64,000 bases of DNA from Maniola hyperantus (lineage: Eukaryota; Arthropoda; Insecta; Lepidoptera; Nymphalidae). The DNA is taken from assembly GCF_902806685.2 (NCBI RefSeq), contig NC_048545.1, positions 4,699,852-4,763,851 of the forward strand. Direction: 5' to 3'. Below, one piece after another: positions 10,294 to 20,639 of the stretch (positions within the stretch are counted from its first letter, which is position 1; each line of letters begins with the position of its first letter). Below the pieces are notes generated by a model that did not search any database, had not been told where the DNA came from, and was given only the letters and a program-made list of their open reading frames with translations. The position numbers were made by a program, and so were the translations under genes.

Positions 10294-10503
10294 TACTAGC
10301 TGATAGCTGACTTCGTCCTTGTTGAATTAGGTTTTTTAAAAATCCTGTGGGAACTCTTTGATTTTCCAGGATAAAAAGTAGTCTATTCTATAATAATATG
10401 TCTGTCTCTGGGATACAAGCTATTGCTACATCTATACCCATCAAAATCGATTTTAATCTGATGGTCTGTGAAAACACAACAGACAGATAGAAAACATACA
10501 CAC
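10294..10503 (-). repeat. Helitron-like dispersed repeat, type A, in MPI intron 1
   Basis: The minus-strand copy shows the ACTAGCTGATAGCTGACTTCG-like terminus, 'AAAATCCTGTGGGAACTCTT' and 'CCAGGATAAAAAGTAG'. It is diverged from the consensus seen elsewhere in the window. Confidence 0.65.
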
Positions 10504-11014
10504 TTTCTTCTTAAGTAGAATTAATTAATCTTAAGTAGTATGAAGTAAGGCTTATAATTAATAATAATGGTAATCCATACTTCATACTACTTAACATTAT
10601 GAAATAAATATACATAAGTGTAAAGTGTGGATTGTAATTAAAAATAATTATTTTTATTATTGGAGATACCTACTTAAGTTTCTACAATTTAAACCACCTC
10701 GCTCTAAGCTATGCCGAAAGCGATGTGTAGTGCATTTACTGCATTTCAGAACATCGTGTACTAATAATACTGCTTATAGGTAAAGTGATTATCAGTAATC
10801 ATGATGATTAAAATTAATGGCTTAAAACTATTATTATCTTTTGACTATGACTTGTAGTATGTGAAGCACATACATAGTTAATTAATAAATAATAATAATA
10901 ATAAATAATAATATTAATTACTTAATAATTATAACCACAGAACAATAAGGAATATTATAAATGTGTATTATAAAATATCATCCCGGGGACAGATGTATAT
11001 CTCAGATAATCAAA

Positions 11015-11313
11015 GTTGCCATAGCTAAAGATAGGTAGGTCTTATAGTACAAACACAGGAATAAATCCGAAAACTATGAATTTGTAGTTACATCACAAAA
11101 AAAATTAAAATGATTTCGTATTTTCAACTTTCAACATAAGATAGTATATTGGTATATTCGGATATCATATGAAAGTGCTTTACCTATACATTCTAAAACA
11201 GATTTTATTTATTTTTATGCATAATAGTTGTTTTATGCATAATGCAAAAAATACGACTGTAGTACCCACGGAACCCTCGGTGCGCGAGTCTGATTCGCAC
11301 TTGGCCGGTTTTA
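11015..11313 (-). repeat. dispersed repeat type C, truncated
   Basis: Ends 'GGAACCCTCGGTGCGCGAG' then 'CACTTGGCCGGTTTT'; the outer GGTTCCGT..CTGT part is missing. The open frame at 11169-11471 is an artefact of this repeat. Confidence 0.7.
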
Positions 11314-11582
11314 ATTACACTGGTAAGAAAACATGCCAATACTCTAAAATTTTGTTGCGATCAGAATTAGTACCAATGATTACCAATCTCCGCTCAATTC
11401 AGTTCTCTATTGTCATGCAATATAGATGCTTACCAGCAGAGAATTTGTGTACAATAGGCGAACAAATTTGAAGTGCAGAAAATAACCTAGGGTAGATCAG
11501 AGGAGAACATTTTTTAAACCACTGTTAATTTAATTCAGGAATTTGTATACTCTTGAAATCGGCACAGTAGCTGTTTCATTTT

Positions 11583-12028
11583 TAGGGTCCCGTACCTCAA
11601 AAAGAAAAACGGAACCTTATAGGATCACTTTTATGTCTGTCTGTCTGTCTGTCTGTCTGTCGGTCGGTCTGTCAAGAAACCTACAGGGTACTTCCCGTTG
11701 ACCTAGAATCATGAAATTTGGCAGGTAGGTGGGTCTTATAGCTGGCTTTAGGGGAAAAATCTGAAAACCGTGAATTTAGGGTTAGGTCACACAAAAAAAA
11801 TTAAATTGTGGTCATGAACTAATAATTAGTATTTTCAATATTCGAAGTAAGATAACTTAATCAAGTGGGGTATCATATGAAAGGGCTTTACTTGTGCATT
11901 CTAAAACAGATTTTTATTTATTTTTATGCATCATAGTTTTTTAATTATCGTGCAAAATGTCGAAAAATACGACTGAATTACGGAACCCTCGTTGCGCGAG
12001 CCTGACTCGCACTTGGCCGGTTTTTTTA
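11583..12028 (-). repeat. dispersed repeat type C with (CTGT)n tract
   Basis: A full-length minus copy: 'AGGGTCCCGTACCTCAAAAA', then a (CTGT)n run at about 11636-11665, 'TTGACCTAGAATCATGAAAT', and finally 'GACTCGCACTTGGCCGG'. Confidence 0.8.
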
Positions 12029-12060
12029 TTTATGTTTAGATCACTATTTTCTTATTATAG

Positions 12061-12202
12061 GATCATGCAGAAGAACTACATAAACTCTTACCAGACATGT
12101 ATAAGGACCCAAACCATAAACCCGAGCTTGCCATAGCATTGACTGCATTTGAAGCATTGTGTGGCTTTAGACCGGTCACTCAAATTATGAAGTTTTTACA
12201 AG
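12061..12202 (+). CDS. MPI: mannose-6-phosphate isomerase, coding exon 2 (residues 107-153)
   Basis: The acceptor is TTATTATAG and the donor CAAG|GTTGGT (phase 1). It contains the family signature YKDPNHKPE; Glu128 here is the third metal ligand. Then comes AIALTAFEALCGFRPV, a conserved block of type I enzymes. Joining to exon 3 makes Asp (G|AT). Confidence 0.95.
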
Positions 12203-13188
12203 GTTGGTTGACTATATTTTAGTTTGCTAGTATCTTCTTTAACCTAAGCCAATAGAGTTCCGTACAGAAAAAAATAATCCTTATGGGATCACTTATTGAT
12301 GTTGGAATCCCCCTCTACTTGATGAAGCATGTGGGCGGGGTAGGCGAGCCGCGGATATGAGCAAACGCTCATATCAAAGTCTTTTGAGCACATTACTATG
12401 GGCCATTTTTGCCCAATTGTCACCGTGATTAGAGCTGCCGTACAAAACTCGAAAAGATGCCGAGTTTTACTGTAATTATAAGTCGTATGCGAAATAAAAA
12501 TGTGAGTCCGGGTAAATAAAGGAATTTCTTTCGTCCATAAGATAAAAATCTACTAAAATATTTGTAGATCGAGGCATAATCTCGAAAAATTATATCGGTT
12601 GACAATGTTAAGAGCGTTCATACACAATTACCGATTTTTTAGGAATTATTCATGTGTGAAGTGCTACAGATATTAGGAGTAATAACGAATAAAAAGGTTG
12701 AAATATTTAAGAACAAGCCTTTCTTAAAGATCTATTGCAAATGAATTATTAATTTTATTGTAAAATAATAATCCTATCAAATCCTTATTCTTGCGGAAGT
12801 ACTAAATATACGATTTTGAGTGCGACTTTAGTCCGACAGTGCGTCTTTAGTTAACATATAACCACGAAAAACACATATAATAAACACATTCTCTGGTTAT
12901 TTCTAACAAAGACATTTATTTCTAACATACAAAAACTACAGTGATATCAAAACTCAGTCTTTCACACAGTAAATACTCAAAGCCCCGTTTGTTTTAGTGG
13001 TTTACTAAAACATCGGAAACACACGAGTTTCTCGCAATGCCTAAAATAAGAGAAGATATACATAGCAATGCTAAGAAACATAAGGCCAAGCTATCCATAC
13101 GAATACGTCCATACGAATAGTCTGACAGTGTCACTTAGAAGAATATAAGAACTGTCTTGAAACTCCCTATTACCATATGGTACCATAT

Positions 13189-13224
13189 GGTATGGTATGG
13201 TATGGTGGTATGGTATGGTATGGT
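13189..13224. repeat. (TATGG)n pentanucleotide microsatellite
   Basis: About seven near-perfect units with one GGT interruption, preceded by two CCATATGGTA palindromes at about 13173-13192. It generates the apparent 'YHTIPYH' peptide on the minus strand. Confidence 0.85.
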
Positions 13225-13636
13225 ACGTAGCTTTGCCAATTTCAAAAGTCTTCCAATCATAGCTAATGATGATCACGTATCGTGGTCAAGCAGAGCAAAC
13301 TCTCCGTGTGCGTAAAAGTGAAAACTCTAGGGCAACAAGATTATAAAGATAGCCAGACGTGAAAAACTGACTAGGATACCCTTAAGGCTCTTGAAAACTA
13401 TCAGACAGACGGTTACCACACAAAAAATGTTCAACACCTTGGGTCACTGGTGATTTGTGAAAAAAAACTTCACATCCATACAAAAATTATTTTTAATTTT
13501 CAAAAGGCTCCCTAGAACATTTTTGTATGGAACTCTTTTTTGACACTTTGCATGTGCACAGAGCTTGAAGGTTTTCTTTCAGAAAAAAAATCCTAAAAGT
13601 CACAATTGTACAAAATTTATCGGAGTACCTTAATTA

Positions 13637-14011
13637 CAAATTATACCTAGACCTATCTCAGTGCTAACAATGCTTTCAAATGTCATCCAGAAAATTCTGA
13701 ACAACCAGCCAACCAGCTTCTTGAATAGACATAACATATTATCTGAGAATCAGTTTGGTTTCCGGAAGGGAAAGTCTACAGAAGATGTCATCAACCTTCT
13801 GACTGATCAAATTGTTAATCGTATAGAAGCTAAGAACATAGTAGTAGGCGTGATTATTGATCTCACCAAGGCTTTTAATACCGTCTCTGTTCCTATACTT
13901 GTGGCCAGATTAGAAGCTATTGCTATAAGGGGATATACACTAAGTATCTTCAAGGATTATCGCTGCGGTCGGGAAAAAAAGATCGCCAGCAAACAAAACA
14001 AATTCATATAA
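13637..14011 (+). mobile_element. non-LTR retrotransposon reverse-transcriptase fragment
   Basis: The translation carries reverse-transcriptase landmarks: RPISVLTMLSNVIQKIL, QFGFRKGKSTEDVINLL and VIIDLTKAFNTV, the last matching the first catalytic-Asp region (F/YxDLxKAFDTV). A likely 4-base insertion breaks the NYRPIS motif upstream near 13645, and the frame stops before the YxDD box. It is a dead 5'- and 3'-truncated LINE piece in MPI intron 2. The clade (Jockey/CR1-like) is not decided. Confidence 0.8.
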
Positions 14012-14302
14012 AAATTTCCTTCATTTTCAAACGGAGAAAAAACTTGCGAAGTGGTCCCACGCGTCAACGCTCTTAATTTTGGGCTTGCGTGTGTCGATAA
14101 TTTTATCGATTGTGTATTTTTGTTAATAAAGGCTAAACATCTTGTAGTACCTATTGTTATAAAAAAGTTTAAGTACTATAGCATAATTTATAGTAGGTAG
14201 TAATACAACAATAGTAGATCTATTTATATAATAAGACTTCCTCCGGCCTGACTGACAGACTGATCTATTAACTATCTGGTCTATCAATATACTTATATAA
14301 AG

Positions 14303-14413
14303 TCTATCAATCCGCACATGGCCAGCATGGTAGACTACGACCAAACTCTTCTCACTCTGAGAAGAGACCCGTGCTCTGCAGTGAGCCGGCGATGGATTGA
14401 TCATGATGATGAT
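14303..14413 (+). mobile_element. tRNA-derived SINE (family 1), 3' fragment
   Basis: 'CACATGGCCAGCATGGTAG', 'CTTCTCACTCTGAGAAGAG' and 'GTGAGCCGGCGATGG' followed by GATCATGATGATGATGG match the 3' part of the fuller copy at 26541-26856. The tRNA head is missing. Confidence 0.75.
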
Positions 14414-15194
14414 GGACAACAATTGCATATTTTATACTTTGCCAAAACAAGACAGGTATATCATGGATTGACTGGGTATTCTACAGAATGACTGAATTAT
14501 AGACATTTCCGGTACCATTATTGATTTTGAAATCGTAAGAACAGGATCTCGGCTGAAGCGAGAAGATTGGTAACTTAGGTAGGTACAGACTGATATTTAA
14601 CATACTTACATATAAGTCGAGTTGAGAACCTTTTTTTCGAAAGTCAGTTAGAAATCGTCATGTATGTAAATAAATTTAAACAATGCCATACCATCTTTAA
14701 CTGCCCTTTAAGATAGCCACTAATTATGACGTATTGATAATTATTATCGATATCGACTTCCAATTGTTACACATCACTATTTGTCAGTGGCTTGTGTATT
14801 GCCAGTGACGTACAAAAATTTTCACAATAATTTAATTAATTATTTTTAAAGTGATTGCTTCGAGCGACATGTACTTTATATAGTGAAACATGTTTTTCAG
14901 ATGTTTGCACAATAAGCACAATCATTATCAACGCTTGGAACATGATATTAAGAACTGAAAATATTTATTGTGCAAATTTTTATCATAGCTGGCAATACAA
15001 TACTTCAATGGTACTTCAAAATCAACCCTACCGTTAAGAAGATACAGACGATTTTTGCTTGTAATTTTTTGACCAATAGTAGAGTCGCGATGGCTGTGTG
15101 CTGAATACGCGATTCTTTAAGATAGTGTGCGAAGTGGCTCGCACGGTTTCCATACAAAAGTAACTTCATCAGCGTTCTATAGTATTTATTATTC

Positions 15195-15484
15195 TAGGGA
15201 TCACTTTGTTGTCTAGTCTCCCTGTCGTGTCTATCAAGACTTGACAAGGGAATAAAACCCTGTAGGGTACTTCCTGTTGACCTAGAATCTTTAATTTGGC
15301 AGGTATGAGTTTAGTTTTCTTCGGTCTTGAGTTTGGCATGGCTTATAGCTCAAGTGAAGGGAAGAATCCGAAAACAGTGAACACACAGTTGGGTAAACCA
15401 CAAAAAAATGTTGAATAGTGTTTTTTCTTGTACGATGGTACGGCACCCTTTGTGTGCGAGTACGACTCGCATTTGACCAGTTTT
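15195..15484 (-). repeat. dispersed repeat type C, degenerate
   Basis: Recognisable parts are 'GATCACTTTGTTGTCTAG', 'CTTCCTGTTGACCTAGAATC' and 'GTGTGCGAGTACGACTCGC'. It lacks a (CTGT)n tract and is strongly diverged. Confidence 0.6.
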
Positions 15485-15686
15485 CTTCTGATTGTACAAT
15501 GTTTTTTGGTGTAAATAAAAAAAACCAGTATGAAGATAAAGTATCCTAAAAAAAATGGACAGGGAAGCACTTGTCTCTACAAGTACTTCTACCAGTTTAA
15601 TAACCAGTTTACTTTCCATAGAAACCCACCATAAGATTTACAATATTATTTTAACAATTCAGTTAGGTATTTGTATGATTTTCCAG

Positions 15687-15863
15687 ATCTGCCTGAACTT
15701 GCACATGTCCTGCCGGAGAACAGTTTGAATGCATTCCTTAGTTCAGAAGGAGCCGAAAGTCATGAAAAGGAATTGAAATCAGTCTTTCACTCCCTTATGA
15801 CATGTGATAGAGAACAAATAACATCAAGTTTAAAAACATTATTATCTAGACTGGAAAAAGAAG
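15687..15863 (+). CDS. MPI: mannose-6-phosphate isomerase, coding exon 3 (residues 154-213)
   Basis: Acceptor GATTTTCCAG and donor GAAG|GTAAAC (phase 1 in and out). It encodes the helical domain between the two metal-ligand regions: DLPELAHVLPENSLNAFL, then VFHSLMTCDREQITSSL, then LLSRLEKEG. This is the least conserved part of the family and is identified mainly by position and perfect phase. Confidence 0.9.
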
Positions 15864-16248
15864 GTAAACACAGTGTATTATTATCATTTATCAGTAAACA
15901 TAATGGTTTGTTATCAATAACAAAACTAACAATTTCCTTTTGCATGCGATATTTGCCTAGTTACATATATTATGATAACCTATCAATTTGTATTCTGTTG
16001 TAATGAACATATTGTTATATATTATGTGGATTTATATAAATGTAAAAAACTGGTAATCAAATAAGAACAAATCATATATTACAGGCATAACACATCACTG
16101 AGTAGGTATGATGACGTGGTCCGAGAGCTCAGAGGCTTGTGCGGTAGAATGACAGCTAAAATGTCACGATCACAACAACCTCTGATTGGTTGACTGTCTG
16201 AAAACTGATGCTCGAAGGGTCTAATGAAGATTTTTTAAATATTTTTAG

Positions 16249-16416
16249 ATTTATCCACGCAGTCATCGCTTCTCTATCCCTTGGTTCGACGACTTCACGA
16301 CGACTTCCCAGGGGATGTTGGATGTTGGGCGCCATACTTTATGAACTATTTGAAGCTTGCTCCCGGCCAAGCTATCTTCCTTAAGCCAAACTTGCCACAT
16401 GCTTATATCAGTGGAG
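16249..16416 (+). CDS. MPI: mannose-6-phosphate isomerase, coding exon 4 (residues 214-268)
   Basis: Acceptor ATATTTTTAG, donor GGAG|GTATGT (phase 1 in and out). The translation includes LHDDFPGDVGCWAPYFMNYL and LAPGQAIFLKPNLPHAYISG. His263 in PHAY is the fourth metal ligand. The frame stays open past the donor to 16547, but the spliced version restores the family signature into exon 5. Confidence 0.95.
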
Positions 16417-17255
16417 GTATGTTAATTATCAATGATCTATTCAACTTAACAGCTTACGAAGGAGTGATTGAAATGGTACAGTGGGCGTCAGCTAAAATGT
16501 ACCTTGAACCTGCGCAGCGAGTGATTTATCGATTTATTTGGTGGTAAGGTGCGATGTAATAAGCATGGCACGAGAACTGTAGGAGGTAGCGATCACAATA
16601 GATTGACAAGTTCAAATTGATACAGGGTGTGTAGAAGCCTTGCATACCCACGCTGCCAACCCCGGGAAGAAGGTGGGACGTCATGGGTGCCGCTGCGCTA
16701 TTAGTTCTTCAGTCAACCTTTCGCTTCCCACGCGCATATACATGGCCTTCTCTCGTCTTAACGTATTTTTACCTATCGCTAACTAATAACTATTGTATAT
16801 CTGACAGAAGAATTGGATGTATTTTCTTAAAAATGTGCCAATTTTAACCCACAATCAAGTCAAAATCTGTTATTTTAGTGTACAGTCGGTCCAGCTGGTA
16901 ATTAGTTTGTTTATAATTTTATCTTGACTTGATTCAGGTTGCAACGTTTTTCAGAAAATACATCCAATTTATTTTGTAACATTAATCAATGCGAGTGGTT
17001 TTTTTTTGTTTTGATGCAAGTTAGCCTTTTTATTGCAATATCACCAGATGTTATGATGCAGTCTAAAATGGATGGATAACTTGGAAGAGGTATGGCAGTT
17101 TCACTAAATCATACCCCTGATCGGTTTCTACACGGCATCGTACCGGAACCCTAAATCGCTTGGCGGCACGACTTTGCCGGTAGGGTGGTAACTAGCCACG
17201 GCCGACACCTCCCATCAGATCAAAAAAAATCTAAAATGTTTTTCTTTTTTTGCAG
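16417..17255 (+). other. MPI intron 4
   Basis: It contains a minus-oriented family 2 SINE (17030-17225) directly before the exon 5 acceptor. A GC-richer stretch at 16640-16760 has no recognised feature. Confidence 0.6.
17030..17225 (-). mobile_element. tRNA-derived SINE (family 2), 3' part, in MPI intron 4
   Basis: Minus copy of the 1478 and 18880 elements: 'GATGATGCAGTCTAAAATG'-like, 'GTTTCTACACGGCATCGTAC', 'CTAAATCGCTTGGCGGCAC' and 'TAGGGTGGTAACTAGCCAC'. It ends about 30 bp before exon 5. Confidence 0.75.
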
Positions 17256-17458
17256 ACTGTATAGAATGTATGGCCTGTTCCGACAACGTGGTGCGAGCTG
17301 GCCTCACGCCCAAACACATAGACGTTCCCACTCTCGTTGAGATGCTAGACTACAGGAGCTACACTAAGGAGGAGATGCTGTTCACGCCGCACTTGGAAGA
17401 CGAGAACAGCTGCATATGGAGACCACCTGTGCCGGACTTTGCTGTTGTTAAAATGAAG
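17256..17458 (+). CDS. MPI: mannose-6-phosphate isomerase, coding exon 5 (residues 269-336)
   Basis: Acceptor TTTTTTGCAG, donor AAG|GTACAG (phase 0). It begins with the second family signature, CMACSDNVVRAGLTPK, and continues HIDVPTLVEMLDY. Arg282 in VVRAG is at the conserved phosphate-contacting/catalytic arginine position of type I enzymes. The exon is clearly GC-richer than its flanks. Confidence 0.95.
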
Positions 17459-17487
17459 GTACAGTAGCCGGCAGGAAATATTGTATA

Positions 17488-17576
17488 TCGACGCCCCGCA
17501 CAGCCCGTACCCGTGACGTACGGGTGTGCGGGGCGTCCCCCCGCCTCATACCCCGATTGTCATCTCGACCTGTCGC
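17488..17576. mobile_element. GC-rich palindromic element, right half, in MPI intron 5
   Basis: GACGCCCCGCACAGCCCGTA pairs with TACGGGTGTGCGGGGCGTC to form a strong hairpin. The right end 'CATCTCGACCTGTCGCGTAC' matches the terminus of the copies at 19190, 19789, 31737 and 40915. The left terminus (GCGACAGGTC) is absent. A type A end fragment (TCCACGCGGCCATCAGCTA) follows. Together they make up about half of this 206-bp intron. Confidence 0.7.
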
Positions 17577-17664
17577 GTACTATACGTAAATCCACGCGGC
17601 CATCAGCTAAAAGTAATAATTTCTCTTCAGAATAAAAATTGTATATGTATTTTTTGTTTTACAG

Positions 17665-17871
17665 ATACCAAGTGGTGATTCGTACAACACAATAGTGCGC
17701 CCCAGTCCTAGTGTAATCATCGTCACGTCTGGTTCAGGGCAGGCTTGCGACACGGAGCCCGTACCCGTCAGGCCGGGCGTGGTTCTGTTTCTGAAGGCGA
17801 GCCGCCAACTCACGCTCACACCCGCCGAGGGGTCGCATATCGAGGCGTACCAGGCCATTTGTAATGTCTGA
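17665..17871 (+). CDS. MPI: mannose-6-phosphate isomerase, coding exon 6 (residues 337-404)
   Basis: Acceptor TTTTGTTTTACAG, phase 0, stop TGA at 17869-17871. It encodes the C-terminal cupin strand region: IPSGDSYNTIVRPSPSVIIV, GVVLFLKASRQLTL and a terminal AYQAICNV. Bases 17676-17792 are repeated almost exactly just downstream. Confidence 0.93.
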   Translation: MPSGDSYNTIVRPSPSVIIVTSGSGQACDTEPVPVRPGVVLFLKASRQLTLTPAEGSHIEAYQAICNV

Positions 17872-17883
17872 CAATTGGGTATT

Positions 17884-18000
17884 TGATTCGTACAACACAA
17901 TAGTGCGCCCCAGTCCTAGTGTAATCATCGTCACGTCTGGTTCAGGGCAGGCGTGCGACACGGAGCCCGTACCCGTCAGGCCGGGCGTGGTTCTGTTTCT
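17884..18000 (+). repeat. partial duplicate of MPI last exon in the 3' UTR
   Basis: 117 bases match 17676-17792 at 116 positions (the one difference is CTTGCG versus CGTGCG) at an offset of 208 bp. The copy starts 12 bases after the MPI stop and breaks off abruptly into ATGTTAAAATATG. It has no acceptor of its own, so it is most likely untranslated 3' UTR; it would be a pseudo-exon fragment. Confidence 0.95.
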
Positions 18001-18114
18001 ATGTTAAAATATGCTATGTTAAATATAGAGAACATTATAATTTGTTAAAGTTGTATTAAAATTTTAATAATGTTTTATTTTCTATGAACATTTACATTTT
18101 TGCCTATTTTTATC

Positions 18115-18120
18115 AATAAA
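18115..18120 (+). terminator. MPI polyadenylation signal
   Basis: AATAAA 244 bases after the MPI stop, downstream of the duplicated exon piece, in AT-rich sequence. It is the first clear AATAAA after the stop codon. Confidence 0.55.
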
Positions 18121-18417
18121 CTACATTGAAATTTAAAAAAACTGGTTTAATTTTGACTCTTTAGGAAAGGCCGGTCGGTTACTTCCAAGCTTCCGATTTA
18201 TTTTTTATTTTTATTTGTACCAAAAACATTGACATTTAAAGAGAAGAAAAAAGCAAAAGAGGACAGGGAATTACTTATCTCTATGAGAGAGTGATAGCAG
18301 TCGAACGAAAGTATCCGACCATCCTTACAATTCGACGTCCACAAATCAGTGCATCCTCTACTTCAGAGGTTCTTAATAAATATAATATTGATAGATAGAT
18401 AGATAATTAATATAATA

Positions 18418-18750
18418 TTGGAGAGAGCTATGCTTGGAGTTTCTTTACGTGATCAAATCAGAAATGAGATCTGTAGGAGAACTAGAGTAACCGACATAGC
18501 TCAACGGGTTGCGAAGCTGAAGTGGCAATGGGCATGGCACATAGTTCGTACAACCGATAGACGTTGGGGTCCCAAGGTGCTAGAATGGCGACCTCGCACC
18601 GGAAGACGCAGTGTTGGAAGACGCCCCACTAGGTGGACGGACGACATCAGACGAGTCGCAGGGAGCCGCTGGATCCAGGCGGCGCAAGCCCGTGGCGTGT
18701 GGAAGTCCCTACAAGAGACCTATGTCCAGCAGTGGACGTCTATTGGTTGA
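18418..18750 (+). mobile_element. RTE-type LINE, C-terminal coding end
   Basis: An open frame of 110 codons carries the hallmark tail of RTE-like endonuclease/reverse-transcriptase proteins: AQRVAKLKWQWAWHIVR, RWGPKVLEWRPRTGRRSVGR, PTRWTDDIRRVAGSRW and WKSLQETYVQQW. It ends in (GAT)n repeats near 18750-18770. The reverse-transcriptase core is absent, so this is a 5'-truncated copy, but its intact frame suggests recent insertion. Confidence 0.85.
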
Positions 18751-18879
18751 TAATGATGATGATGATGATAATATTGATTCTCCCATGATTCCCCACTGTA
18801 AAGGTGCGCGGATTTTAAGTAAAAACGTTACACTCTGTCTTGAGTTAACTCTACTTGACGACGACGCGACGTACACGAT

Positions 18880-19165
18880 GACATCCCTGGCGCAGTGATG
18901 AGCTGTGGTCTTGTGAGCAGAGGTCCCGGGTTCAATTCCTGGCAGGGACAATTTGGGAATTCTTGATTTCTAAATTGTTTCTAGTTTGGTCTGGTGGGAG
19001 ACTTCGACCTTGGCTAGTTACCACCCTACAGGCAAAGCCATCCCACCAAGCGATTTTGGTGTTCCGGTACGATGCCCCTTCTGAGTTAGCCCGCTCCTAT
19101 CAGACTGCATATCAACACTTACCTGAGAACTGAGATCGCAGTCAAGGGCTAACTTTTGTATCGGG
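18880..19165 (+). mobile_element. tRNA-derived SINE (family 2)
   Basis: Head CCCTGGCGCAGTGATGAGC (box-A-like) and GGGTTCAATTCCTGGCAGGG (box-B-like) show tRNA ancestry. The body shares 'TAGTTACCACCCTACAGGC' and 'GTGTTCCGGTACGATGC' with the other copies. It is the most complete family 2 copy here. Confidence 0.75.
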
Positions 19166-19189
19166 GAAACAAAGGTATAGTATCTACGC

Positions 19190-19317
19190 GACAGGTCGAG
19201 ATGTCTATCGGGGTGGGGACGCCCCGCACATCCGCACAGCCCTCGCGCTAACCCGGTGTGGGCGAGCGTGGGTGGTGTACGGGGCCTCACCCCGATTGAC
19301 ATCTTGACTTGTCGCGA
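19190..19317. mobile_element. GC-rich palindromic MITE, full copy
   Basis: The left end GCGACAGGTCGAGATG pairs with the right end CATCTTGACTTGTCGC. The centre is GC-rich (GGGGACGCCCCGCACATCCG). About 128 bp, no coding capacity. Confidence 0.75.
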
Positions 19318-19319
19318 AC

Positions 19320-20082
19320 TTATACCTAGCTTAGCCGGCTTAAGCCATAGCTAGCTATAATATAATAATATGAAATTAACAATTCCGTACAAAATGATGA
19401 CATACCTATTGTAGTTAAAACCCTAAAGCGCCCGTAGGCCGTAACCACACCAATTAACACATTTCACAACACGACTCGAACTGATAAAGCTGTTGATTTG
19501 TAAATCTGTTGACTTACTTAGTTACTTTACGATGAAATTAATAATTTTCCGCTTGGATTAGATTGAAATCCGCGTACCTTACCTTCACGGTGGTGAATCA
19601 GTAGGTATCATAATTTCGTAATATTACTTTTCAGTAGATGCGTAATTTTTATTTATCTAGGTACCTAATTCCGCAACCAGAACCAGTGAGGCAATAAGAA
19701 AGTGATAGAAAAATCCAATGCCAGGGACGATGAAAACAGCAGGGTTACAAAATTGTACTTAGAATAGGTGCTAAGTTCTCCATAGAGTTCGCGACAGGTC
19801 GATATGGCAATCGGGTTGGGGACGCCTCCCAAACCCGCACAGTCTCCGCGGTAACCCGGTGCGGCGGGGACGCTGTACGGCAGTGCGGGGCGCCCCTCCG
19901 CCTCATAGCCCGCATCTATACTTACCTAATCTAAAAATTCTGAACCGATTTAAGTAGGAACACATCGTGTGAGAAACTCCTTTATCAGTAGATAATAAAA
20001 ATAACTAATAAGTATATACAGGTACACATATCTAGTACGTGCTTCAGCCCAAGCATAATCAGATCGACGCGACGTCCGATAT
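19320..20082. other. intergenic, no gene seen
   Basis: Apart from the palindromic element at 19789-19915 no gene or repeat is recognised. Confidence 0.4.
19789..19915. mobile_element. GC-rich palindromic MITE, right end lost
   Basis: The left end GCGACAGGTCGATATGGC and core 'GTAACCCGGTGCGGCGGGGA' match the family; after CCTCATAGCCCGCATC it diverges and lacks the GACCTGTCGC terminus. Confidence 0.7.
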
Positions 20083-20165
20083 CAACCGATAGACGTCCTC
20101 TGCTGGACATACCTAGGTCTCTTGTAGGGATTTCTAAAGGCTACAGTCTTACGCGGCCTGAATCC
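20083..20165 (-). mobile_element. RTE-type LINE tail fragment
   Basis: 'GATAGACGTCCTCTGCTGG' and 'AGGTCTCTTGTAGGGATTTC' are the minus-strand version of the last 80 bases of the 18418-18750 LINE end. Confidence 0.65.
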
Positions 20166-20376
20166 TGTGAAATAAAATAAAATAAATAATCAAGATTCTA
20201 GTACCTACCTATTTTCTTCTTACCTAATTTTTTATGCTCTAGAACTCTTTATTGTATCAGTATGAATAGGTGCTTTGTTATAATGACAATGCAATTTCAC
20301 TGAATCGGAGTCATTGGCTTTGTGTCGCAATGGTACCTATGTACATTATAGATGACGTTATTTAGACTGGTAGGTA

Positions 20377-20548
20377 CAGTACGCGGCAAAAAATAATGTA
20401 CATCGACCTTTAGAAAGAGGTAGCGGTTTTCTAGAGGATTGTCCATGTCGTTGAGACAAAACGTCATATAGGTGTGAGTGACAGAAACTACGCTCTACAA
20501 AACCGAAATCTCATTCTAAAGATCGATGTTATTTTCTGCCGCGTACTG
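20377..20548. mobile_element. 172-bp MITE, CAGTACGCGGCA termini, TA duplication
   Basis: Left CAGTACGCGGCAAAAAATAA and right TTATTTTCTGCCGCGTACTG are inverted repeats extending over about 33 bp, flanked by TA (20375-20376 and 20549-20550). A second full copy is at 32449 and a damaged one at 59793. Confidence 0.85.
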
Positions 20549-20639
20549 TACCTCTCCACTTCAAATTGGCACTAATGCATATTTTGAGTTATTTAGATTC
20601 ATTATTTCACTTTGTTTCTCTCTAAGTTTCTCTCCGTGA

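Larger units (their letters stand above)
10135..12060 (+). other. MPI intron 1, filled with dispersed repeats
   Basis: About half of this 1.9-kb intron is accounted for by three minus-oriented repeats (10294-10503, 11015-11313, 11583-12028). The last ends 32 bases before the exon 2 acceptor (TTCTTATTATAG). Nothing else is recognised. Confidence 0.7.
12203..15686 (+). other. MPI intron 2
   Basis: A 3.5-kb intron with a LINE reverse-transcriptase fragment (13637-14011), a SINE 3' fragment (14303-14413), a pentanucleotide tract (13189-13224) and a damaged type C repeat (15195-15484). The 12240-13180 part shows no gene or recognised repeat. Confidence 0.6.

Noticed and set aside
16417..16547. 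Extension of MPI exon 4 by read-through
   Set aside because: The GTATGT donor at 16417 joins in phase to exon 5 and restores the conserved HAY..G..CMACSDN signature; the extension has no family similarity.
17607..17961. Minus-strand frames opposite the MPI last exon and its copy
   Set aside because: Antisense shadows of a GC-rich coding exon and its duplicate; the similar peptides arise from the duplication.
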